Origin: an uncultured Oscillospiraceae bacterium
GTDB lineage: Bacteria > Bacillota > Clostridia > Oscillospirales > Acutalibacteraceae
DNA length: 64,000 nucleotides
Direction: 5' to 3'
Assembly (NCBI GenBank): GCA_900540275.1
Contig: UQFO01000001.1
Coordinates: forward strand, 186,001 to 250,000
The notes below the pieces were generated by a model, which worked only from the letters and a program-made list of their open reading frames with translations, ran no database searches and was not told where the DNA came from. The translations under genes were made by a program, and so were the position numbers. Numbering within the stretch: the stretch's first letter is position 1; each line of letters starts with the position of its first letter. This document shows positions 35,227-42,636 of this stretch, in pieces.

Positions 35227-36159
35227 ATGAGTAAAAAAATTATAAAAGCCTTAGCGGCCGTCTCGCTTTTTTTCCTGGCCTTTTTTCTGTCCGATACCTT
35301 GGGCGGCAATCTTTATCATTGGCTGGAACGGGAACAAACGGAAATTCTTTTCCAATATGCCACAGACGGGCAGTTTTCCGGTAACATTTATTTTTCCGAT
35401 GATACGAACAAACGGTTCGGCGTTCCGGGCGGATTGCCGGGAATTGCAGATGACAGCAGCTTGTCCGGCATTGCTGAACAGCTTACGAAAGAGCAGTGGG
35501 AAATGGCGGGGATTTTAGAGGAGAATACGGCCTATATGGAATATCTTTATGGGCAGGGGACCAGCCTGTCAGGGCTGTTCACCTTCAGCGAGCGGCTGGC
35601 GGGGCTTCAGGATGGCCTTACCTATGCCTGCCGTTACGTGCTTTTCCTGATTTGGGTGATTGTGCTGCATCTTTTGATGCGGTGCCGCCCCGCGCTGTAT
35701 TTCGGTATGGGGCTGCTCTGTGTCCTTGCCACCTGCATTCGGCTATCCGGAAAGCTGCCGTCTGTTGTGCTCATCGGTTCGCCTGTCCATCATATGATAG
35801 CGGACGGGCTGGTTCCGCCTCTTCTGGAAGCTATGCTTACCTTCTTGATTTTTGACATTACCATCTCATCAATTGAAAAAATCCGCCTCAATCATAAACT
35901 GGAGGCACTGTACCGGGATTTGCCCGCCCTGCAGTGCCTGATTATCCGCCTGTCACAGAATTTGGACAGCGATTGTCTCTTCCAAAGCGATATTTCACGT
36001 ATGCTGCCCAGCTTGAACGCCTATATCCACAGCGGTAAACGGACTAGGAAAAAAGCGGTACGGCTGATTCAGGCAATCGAAAGCCTGTCGGGCCCCCATA
36101 CCAGCCGTTCATTTCTGGAAGCGGCTGTAGAGCTTCAGACGATTATGCTGGGCAGATAA
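35227..36159 (+). CDS. membrane protein of unknown function
   Basis: A 310-residue protein: an N-terminal hydrophobic helix (about residues 5-23), an extracytoplasmic stretch of about 110 residues with SGNIYFSDDTNKRFGVPGG, then three or four closely spaced helices and a cytoplasmic, mostly helical C-terminal third. I do not recognise a family. Starts at 35212 and 35227 are both possible; GGGTG lies six bases before the latter. Its 3' end overlaps that of the convergent MATE gene by about 50 bases. Confidence 0.6.
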   Translation: MSKKIIKALAAVSLFFLAFFLSDTLGGNLYHWLEREQTEILFQYATDGQFSGNIYFSDDTNKRFGVPGGLPGIADDSSLSGIAEQLTKEQWEMAGILEENTAYMEYLYGQGTSLSGLFTFSERLAGLQDGLTYACRYVLFLIWVIVLHLLMRCRPALYFGMGLLCVLATCIRLSGKLPSVVLIGSPVHHMIADGLVPPLLEAMLTFLIFDITISSIEKIRLNHKLEALYRDLPALQCLIIRLSQNLDSDCLFQSDISRMLPSLNAYIHSGKRTRKKAVRLIQAIESLSGPHTSRSFLEAAVELQTIMLGR

Positions 36160-37548
36160 TTTTGCTGCGGGATTACGCGCTGCCCCGGGCAAAATAAAGC
36201 TGCGGCCCGCCGCCCTTTTTTGTTTTGGATAATGTACGGAGATAAACCACTGGCAGAGCAGTACAGAGAGAAAGGAAGCGGCAGGCGCCGCAAAGCCAAT
36301 ATAGAGCATGGATGGGCGCGCCGCGTGAATGAGCAGCCATGACAATGGAATACGTACCAGGCAGGTGGAGACAAGGCTGTGAATCAAGGGGAACAGCGTA
36401 TGCCCGCCTCCACTGAAGAACGCATTCATGCAAAAGACGAAGCAGACCAGCACACAGTCGAGGCTGTAGGAGCGCAGGTACAGCGCGCCCTGCGCGACAA
36501 CCTGCGGGTCGCTTGTAAACAAACCGACCATCCCTGGCGCGTTCCACTGTGAGAGGAGCAGGCACCCTATCCCGAAAACGAGGGACAGCCCGACAGACAG
36601 GCGCATACAGTGCCGGGCGCGGTTCATCAGGCCGGCGCCATAATGCTGGGCTGTCATGGCGGATAATGCGGCGGAGAAAGCAGTGGTGGGCAGCATACTG
36701 AAAACAATGAGTTTTTCTACCACGCCCACTGACGCCGAGGCAATGAGCCCCAGGCTGTTTATCATGGCGGTAAGAACCAGGAAGGACACATTGACCAGTC
36801 CCTCCTGTAAGGCGATGGGAAGCCCGGCAGCCAGCACGCCTTTGGCCGCGTACAATCGAAAACAGGGTTCACAGCGCCGGTATCTGCGCAAAAGGCCCTT
36901 GCAGCCTAAGTAGATAACAGCCAGTAAAAGGCCGATGATTTGCGCGATAACTGTAGAAACGGCGGCGCCGAAAGCCCCCATGCGCAGTACGCCGACAAAA
37001 AGTAAATCGGTAGAAACATTGATTACACAGGAAACCGTTATAAGGATTAGCGGGGTGCGGGAATCCCCAAGCCCCCTTAGGATACCGCTGACGACATTGT
37101 ACCCCACAATAAAGAGGATACCGCAGGCGCATACGGATAAATACTGCCGTGTGGCTTCCAGCGCGCTGGAAGGCACCTGCATCAGGCTGCAGACAGGGTC
37201 GAGAAGCAGCAGCGTGCCGGCGGTGAGCAGCAGGGACATGGCGCCGAACACGGCGACCATGGTTTTGACTGCATGGGCGATATCCTGCTTTTGCCGGGCG
37301 CCGAAATAACGCCCAATCAGCACCGTACCGCCTGTTGTCAGGCCGATGGACAGGCCGGTGATAGTCTGCATCACTTGTCCGCCGGTCGCGACGGCGGAAA
37401 CGCCGATTGAATCAGAAAAGCGCCCGACCATAAAAAGGTCGGACGCTCCGTAGCAGGCCTGCAGGATGTTCGACAGAAGAAAGGGCAGGGAAAAGCGCAG
37501 CAGGGCGGTAAAGGGATTTCCTTCCGTGAGCCGTCTGTCGTTTGCCAT
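36109..37548 (-). CDS. MATE family efflux transporter
   Basis: A 479-residue membrane protein with about twelve helices. The N-terminal LTEGNPFTALLRFSLPFLLS and ASDLFMVGRFSD are typical of the MATE/DinF group, which exports drugs or metabolites against H+ or Na+. The start at 37548 follows GGGAGGGG by five bases. It lies 89 bases downstream of the amino acid permease gene on the same strand and is probably co-transcribed with it; a GC-rich hairpin (around 37573-37605) occupies the gap. Confidence 0.88.
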   Translation of the reverse strand: MANDRRLTEGNPFTALLRFSLPFLLSNILQACYGASDLFMVGRFSDSIGVSAVATGGQVMQTITGLSIGLTTGGTVLIGRYFGARQKQDIAHAVKTMVAVFGAMSLLLTAGTLLLLDPVCSLMQVPSSALEATRQYLSVCACGILFIVGYNVVSGILRGLGDSRTPLILITVSCVINVSTDLLFVGVLRMGAFGAAVSTVIAQIIGLLLAVIYLGCKGLLRRYRRCEPCFRLYAAKGVLAAGLPIALQEGLVNVSFLVLTAMINSLGLIASASVGVVEKLIVFSMLPTTAFSAALSAMTAQHYGAGLMNRARHCMRLSVGLSLVFGIGCLLLSQWNAPGMVGLFTSDPQVVAQGALYLRSYSLDCVLVCFVFCMNAFFSGGGHTLFPLIHSLVSTCLVRIPLSWLLIHAARPSMLYIGFAAPAASFLSVLLCQWFISVHYPKQKRAAGRSFILPGAARNPAAKLSAQHNRLKLYSRFQK

Positions 37549-37637
37549 TGGTTCCCCTCCCGCTATTTTATAAAGCAGGCGGTTTAATTTAAAACGGCCT
37601 GCTGCTTTATACATATGCGGGGCGGATAAAACGTATG

Positions 37638-39113
37638 TCAGAACAGGGAAAAGAGGTGCAGCCCTAATACCAAAAGAGCTGCCGCCGCAACAATTACAAG
37701 CCATATCCGGTACTCCCGGTCCAGCTTTCGCCTTTCCTCCGGGGTGGGCGGCTCAGGGTATGGGGGGAGGGAGGGCTCGCGGCTTTTTAGCCGGTATTTA
37801 CGCCTGCATATACCGAACAGCGCCAATCCCAGCAGACACCAGAGAATGCCCGCAATCACGGCGGTTCTGTCAAGCTGGGCCATTAAAAGCAGATAAATCA
37901 GTATACTGATTGGTGCGCCTATCCACAGCAGCGGCGCGCGGTACGGGCGCTTTAAATCGGGGCGTTTCCGCCTGAGTCCGCAAGCAGCCAGCATACCAAT
38001 TACATAATACAGCAGGGTCGCAAACAGGGAAAGGGAAGCGATAACAGACAGGGAATCCGTCGTGATGAGAATCATCATAAGCACGCCCAGGAGCAGGATA
38101 GCCAATACCGGCGTTTTAAAACGGGAATGCAGCTTGCTAAGACAGCCGGGAAGCACTCCATCCTTCGCCATGGAGTACAGATACCGTGCCGGGGCGGAAA
38201 CACTGGCGTTGAGGGTAGAAAAATCTCCTCCGAAGGCAATCCCCAGACAGAGCAGAATCAGCGGAAAGCCTACCGCCCCCGCCAGTTTCATGCCCTCCGC
38301 ATAGGGTGCTGCCGCATCCGCCAGGGAAGCAAGGCTACCGGCTGGGACTATACACACCAGCGCCCATTGGAACAGGCCGTTTACAGCAAAAACAAGAAAG
38401 GGCGCCAAAAACAGCGCGCGCGGCAGGTTAATCTGTGGGTGCCGGATTTCTTCACCCATGGCGCAGCAGGTTTCAAAGCCGGCAAAGCACCACCAAATCA
38501 TGGCGACACAGGGAAGGAACCCGGTCAGGCTGAGGCTGTCGGGATTGGGAACGGAGACAGCGCCGCCAAAGTGCATGGCAGGCAGCATGGAGAGAATCCA
38601 AACGACGGCCACGCCCCAGAAGAAAAAGAGAAACCCGTTCTGCATCCGTCCGGTCATTTCTACACCCCGTACGGCAAGGAGCAGGAATCCCGCCACCGCA
38701 GCACAGGCGATCCACCGGTCGTCAACCGGCAGGGGGACGCCCAGCGCTTCGAGAAGGGTTCGTATATAAAAACTGAAGGCAAGCGCTTCGCCGCTGGCGA
38801 CTGATACCATGGATATAATGAAGCACCAGCCTGACAGCATTCCGAAAGGCCTGCCGAGGCCAAGGGAAGCGTATTGGTAGGTGCCGCCCGAAAATGGAAG
38901 GGCCGCTCCCATTTCTGCGTAAAGCAGGGCGGGGTATATACTAATCAGCAGGGCGGCCAGCGTGGCGAAAATTACAGTGTTCCCAAGCAAGCCGACCACA
39001 TTGGCGCCAACGGTGAACAGCCCGACCCCAATCACCGTTCCGGTGGTGATGGTAATGGATTCACGCAGGCCGAGACAGCGTTTTAAACAGGGCGCCGGTT
39101 TCGATTCCAGCAT
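37638..39113 (-). CDS. APC superfamily amino acid permease
   Basis: A 491-residue transporter with about twelve helices. The N-terminal TITTGTVIGVGLFTVG is the substrate-binding GxG turn of helix 1. ALPFSGGTYQYASLGLGRP and FAGFETCCAMGEEIRHPQ are helix 3 and helix 6 motifs of the APC/LAT group. The substrate is probably an amino acid or amine. The start at 39113 has GAAAGGAAGC upstream. It leads a two-gene operon with the MATE exporter, and a regulator gene lies upstream on the same strand. Confidence 0.88.
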   Translation of the reverse strand: MLESKPAPCLKRCLGLRESITITTGTVIGVGLFTVGANVVGLLGNTVIFATLAALLISIYPALLYAEMGAALPFSGGTYQYASLGLGRPFGMLSGWCFIISMVSVASGEALAFSFYIRTLLEALGVPLPVDDRWIACAAVAGFLLLAVRGVEMTGRMQNGFLFFFWGVAVVWILSMLPAMHFGGAVSVPNPDSLSLTGFLPCVAMIWWCFAGFETCCAMGEEIRHPQINLPRALFLAPFLVFAVNGLFQWALVCIVPAGSLASLADAAAPYAEGMKLAGAVGFPLILLCLGIAFGGDFSTLNASVSAPARYLYSMAKDGVLPGCLSKLHSRFKTPVLAILLLGVLMMILITTDSLSVIASLSLFATLLYYVIGMLAACGLRRKRPDLKRPYRAPLLWIGAPISILIYLLLMAQLDRTAVIAGILWCLLGLALFGICRRKYRLKSREPSLPPYPEPPTPEERRKLDREYRIWLVIVAAAALLVLGLHLFSLF

Positions 39114-39273
39114 ATGTATCGCTTCCTTTCGCAAAGAAACCGCATTCTCATTCTATGCTGAAAGGGGAAAATTGGACTTTGCTTTTTTATGCCGAATCGG
39201 ACGCAAACGGCAAAAGCCGGAAGCGGATGCCGCGATAAGTAATTTGAAACAGGCCCCGTTGCTTCTGCATATA

Positions 39274-39317
39274 AGCAAAGACAGGCACAGCTCCATAGAA
39301 CCGCGCCTGTCTTTGCT
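39274..39317 (-). terminator. hairpin between the GntR and permease genes
   Basis: Perfect 13-bp arms AGCAAAGACAGGC and GCCTGTCTTTGCT around an 18-base loop; weak T tract on the minus strand. The remaining bases from 39318 to 39479 show nothing I can support. Confidence 0.5.
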
Positions 39318-39479
39318 TTATTGTATCATAATGGCCGTCCCAATTTAACAGCTAGTCCAAGGCTTTGATTTGCACTTGCCAGTAAATCAAATTTTTGTAT
39401 TGCGCTGCTGCTGATAATTCAGACGGTTCTTATATTGTCAGCGTCAATCAGACCGGTGTTCCACCTTCCTGTTTTTCGC

Positions 39480-40904
39480 CTATACCAGCTGTTCCCCGCG
39501 AAAGCCAAGCTCCAGAAGCAGTGCTCTGGCGCCCTTAACGCTATTCTCCATCAGCTCCGAAAGACTCCCGGCGAAGCCTTCGATGTCCCCGCAAAGAAGG
39601 GCCTCCCTCAGCGTTCCGACATAGGCTCCGTAAAACCCGCTGGCATCCAGCTTTTGAGAGAACATATGCAGGGCGTGCCCCCACTGCAGCAGCTGGCAAA
39701 GCTGGTGGTATACCTCTCGGATGAAGGCCGAGGGGCTGTTTTTTCCGATGAACCGCAGGCAGGTTTTCGCGGTCAGAAACTCCATGCCCTCCTCCGCAAG
39801 CCGCCCGATTTCCCGGTCAAGCGCCTGGAAGGGCCTTTTGTCCAGCGAGGATAAGGTGTGTACCGCTGCGTTTTTGCAGGTCAGGGCGCACATCTGCATC
39901 GCCTGCAGCATTATAAGCAGGGATTTGCGTATTTGTAAATGAGAAAGATCGGGCGGGCCGGCCAGTCTTCCGGAAATCACCCGGGTTCCGACGCCGTTTT
40001 GCGTTTCGGTAACACGGATGTCGTTTAATAGCTCCAGCGTGCGCCGCATGGTAATCAGGGATACGCCGTATTCCTGCGCAAGCGCCTGGCAGGAGGGCAG
40101 CAGCGCCTCCTGCTTGTAAACCCGTGCGTCGATTTTGCTCATCAGCTCTGCGGCCAGCGTGTAGCACAGCTGCGGGTGCTCCCTGTAAATCTGCCATTCG
40201 AACCGGACCTGCTCCACCGGCTCCGGTGCGTCCAGCATAACGTCCAGGCTCGCAAAGAAGCGCTGCATGACGTCCCTGTCAAAAGCCTGCATGGCCTCTA
40301 CCGCTTTTTCCACGTTCCTGGCTTCTATGTGGCCGAGCATCCGTTCGATATGCTCCGACGCAGCGGCGCCCGCATCGTCAAAATTCGCGGGATGCTGCAG
40401 ATACGGCGTCCGGAGATACCGGACCATCTCCCAGTGCAGATTAAGTACCAGGGGATTGTTCAGCGGCCGCATGGCCTCAGCATAGAACATATTGACCTGC
40501 TTGGCCGGATGCCCCTTCCGTTTTTTCAGCTGCGACCGGATTTGATGGATAGAATCCTCGGTTTGCTTCTGCAGACAGAGCCGGGCAATTGGGTCGAAAA
40601 GAATCCCGGAGTTCCGGCACATGTCGTCCATACCCTCCCTGCGGGACAAAAAAGCGGCCCGGTACCGCTGCTCCTGCTGCTCGTCCGGCTGATAGGTTAC
40701 GGTACTGCGCTTGCGTTCGGTGGTTTCAATTACGCCTTCCTCCCGCAGCCGCAAAAGCGCCGTCCGGACGGTCAGGGGGTTCACCTGAAACTGCCGGCTG
40801 ATATACTGGATGGACGGAAGCTGTTCTCCCGGAAGAAAATAGCCGAATAAAATCCGGGAAGAAAAATAATCGTAGATGATTTCCGTCATACTGTTATTTT
40901 GCAC
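39480..40904 (-). CDS. GntR-type regulator with two winged-helix domains
   Basis: A 474-residue protein, about twice the usual GntR length. An N-terminal GntR wHTH (GEQLPSIQYISRQFQVNPLT, then LREEGVIETTERKRS) precedes a helical region. A second GntR-like wHTH follows (SCQALAQEYGVSLITMRRTL, then VTETQNGVGTRVI, about residues 255-325) with another helical region. It looks like a fused tandem of two GntR-like units. GTG 40904 is seven bases after AAGGAGG; an upstream in-frame ATG at 40949 lies before that site. It may control the permease/MATE operon downstream. Confidence 0.8.
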   Translation of the reverse strand: MQNNSMTEIIYDYFSSRILFGYFLPGEQLPSIQYISRQFQVNPLTVRTALLRLREEGVIETTERKRSTVTYQPDEQQEQRYRAAFLSRREGMDDMCRNSGILFDPIARLCLQKQTEDSIHQIRSQLKKRKGHPAKQVNMFYAEAMRPLNNPLVLNLHWEMVRYLRTPYLQHPANFDDAGAAASEHIERMLGHIEARNVEKAVEAMQAFDRDVMQRFFASLDVMLDAPEPVEQVRFEWQIYREHPQLCYTLAAELMSKIDARVYKQEALLPSCQALAQEYGVSLITMRRTLELLNDIRVTETQNGVGTRVISGRLAGPPDLSHLQIRKSLLIMLQAMQMCALTCKNAAVHTLSSLDKRPFQALDREIGRLAEEGMEFLTAKTCLRFIGKNSPSAFIREVYHQLCQLLQWGHALHMFSQKLDASGFYGAYVGTLREALLCGDIEGFAGSLSELMENSVKGARALLLELGFRGEQLV

Positions 40905-41099
40905 CGCGCGTCCTCCTTTTTGGATGAATTCATCATGCTTCAGGCACATATTCCTTTAAGAAGAAACGAAGCCCCATGACGGTGACGGCAGCCTTGCATT
41001 TAATGGTTCCCTCAACGCGTGCTGCGGGATATGCCAGTATCTGCTCTCCCGCGCTTCAACGCCAGCCATTTAGGCAATCACCAAACTGGAAGCTGACCA

Positions 41100-41462
41100 T
41101 TACACAAACTCAACTATTACAATCTCATTTCCGTCAATGTCGCTTAAACGAACCTCGTAAGTTCCCCAATCATATCTAATAGCCTCAGAGAGCAGAAGCC
41201 CTTTTTTCTTTAAGTTTTCTATTGTTGAATCAAGATTTTCTGTTTGAAAAACAAAGGATTGATGTCCAGTTGGCTGTGCGCCCCATGCTTTGCAATCCCA
41301 TATGCAGAGAGTGGGCGCGTTTTCTATAAAGCCAAAATAAACCCCATTTGAATCATCTGCATCGGTTTTAATAACGGGTATTTCTAATACCCGCCTATAA
41401 AACTCAATAAGTTCTTTTGCCTGCTCAGAAAAAATATTTGTACAATAGTATCCTGTTATCAT
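41100..41462 (-). CDS. VOC (glyoxalase/bleomycin-resistance) family protein
   Basis: A 120-residue single VOC domain with two beta-alpha-beta-beta-beta units: YYCTNIFSEQAKELIEFYRRVL and the C-terminal VRLSDIDGNEIVIVEF, where the last Glu is a usual metal ligand. The start at 41462 follows GGGAG by eight bases. It has relatively AT-rich codons compared with neighbours, suggesting separate acquisition. Function may be antibiotic binding or dioxygenase-like; not resolvable. Confidence 0.82.
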   Translation of the reverse strand: MITGYYCTNIFSEQAKELIEFYRRVLEIPVIKTDADDSNGVYFGFIENAPTLCIWDCKAWGAQPTGHQSFVFQTENLDSTIENLKKKGLLLSEAIRYDWGTYEVRLSDIDGNEIVIVEFV

Positions 41463-41793
41463 ATTCTCTACTCCCAAAATAGAAATCATCTACTACTCGC
41501 CTTTTCCGCCAAATGCACTCCATATTTTCTTAATCCTAATCCTTCGGCTTATATGTATCGAATATAGCCGCATATTATTTTAACAATTCTTATTAAGCGT
41601 TCGTTTCACTTGTGCGCCGAACAGGGTACCCTTTTGACATATTGTCTATAATCTGTTTTATCATAAACCTGGTAGCCATGCGTATTTGCAGATATTTTGA
41701 CCACCTTGGCCAGCTGGAAGAAATACTAATTTTTATTATTATAGCATGGATTTACGCGGGAATCCACATGTGACAACCGGCGGCCAGCCAATG

Positions 41794-41822
41794 TTGCTTT
41801 TTTCGTGGGCGTCTGCTATAAT
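41794..41822 (+). promoter_or_regulatory. predicted promoter of the Hpt-PAS kinase locus
   Basis: TTGCTT, 17 bases, TATAAT. The preceding stretch 41463-41793 has no gene that I can support, only a 31-codon frame at 41678. Confidence 0.55.
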
Positions 41823-41839
41823 AAACTGGTGTGATAATG

Positions 41840-42385
41840 AGCAAGGTGGGCGGGGGAATTTTAATATAGACCCGGCGTGGCTGCGGCTCTGCTGGAAACG
41901 TGAGCAGATATGAAACGCGCTGCGGCGTTTTCCGGAAACAGCGCCCTGTACCGGAAGCTTCTGCTGAAATTCCCGCGGAACGGATACCTTTGACAGATTG
42001 AGCCAGCGCTTCAGACGAACGGCTGGAAGGCCGCTTTCCGGCGCACGCCTTGAAGGGCGCGGGGGCCAACCTCGGCCTGACGCCGCTGTACGGCGCCTGT
42101 ACGGAAACCGTATCCCTGCTGCGAAAAAACAGCATAAGGCCGTGGCGTTCGTCCTATGAAAAGCTGCGGCATACATACAAAGGACTCTTTGAAATCATCT
42201 GCCCAATAGAGGAGGCGCAGGAAATGCCTAATGAAAAAGAGGAGCGCGCGCGGTGGCTGGAAATGCAGTCGGCTGCTGATTATGAATACAGCACCCTGAT
42301 GCGCCTGCTGAGCGTCAGCGTCAGCAAGCATCTGCTGGACGAGCATTTCACGCTCGTCTGGGCCAACGGCTTTTTTACGACCTGA
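41840..42385 (+). pseudogene. frameshifted 5' part of a hybrid kinase (Hpt domain and first PAS)
   Basis: Reading across frames recovers an Hpt-like domain: FSGNSALYRKLLLKFP (from 41928), then QTNGWKAAF, then AHALKGAGANLGL (from 42041), which has the HxLKG phosphotransfer motif. A first PAS domain (SVSKHLLDEHFTLVWANGFF) follows. At least one frame change lies between 41990 and 42040, and another at a run of six T (42371-42376), after which the PAS continues as YDLIGYPQAEF in the frame of the next entry. The part from 42050 to 42385 is open in one frame. Either these are decay mutations, or sequence errors, or the T run slips. Confidence 0.65.
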
Positions 42386-42636
42386 TTGGCTATCCGCAGG
42401 CGGAATTTGAGGCCCGGTTCCACAACCACCCGGAGGAATATTTTGAGAATAACCCGGAGGGCTTCCGGCTTCTGGCGGAATCCGTAAAGGACGCTCTGGA
42501 CAAAGGGGAAAGCGGTAATTCCGTTTACCTGCCGCTCGTCCATCCCGACAGGGGTTCTTACTGGGTAAAGCTGCAAGCAGCCTTTACGGATGAATATATT
42601 AACGGCTGCCGGGTCGCCTACACCACCCTGACCGAC

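Noticed and set aside
41678..41773. A 31-codon frame before the Hpt-PAS locus
   Set aside because: It has no ribosome site and no similarity; it overlaps the region of the predicted promoter leader.
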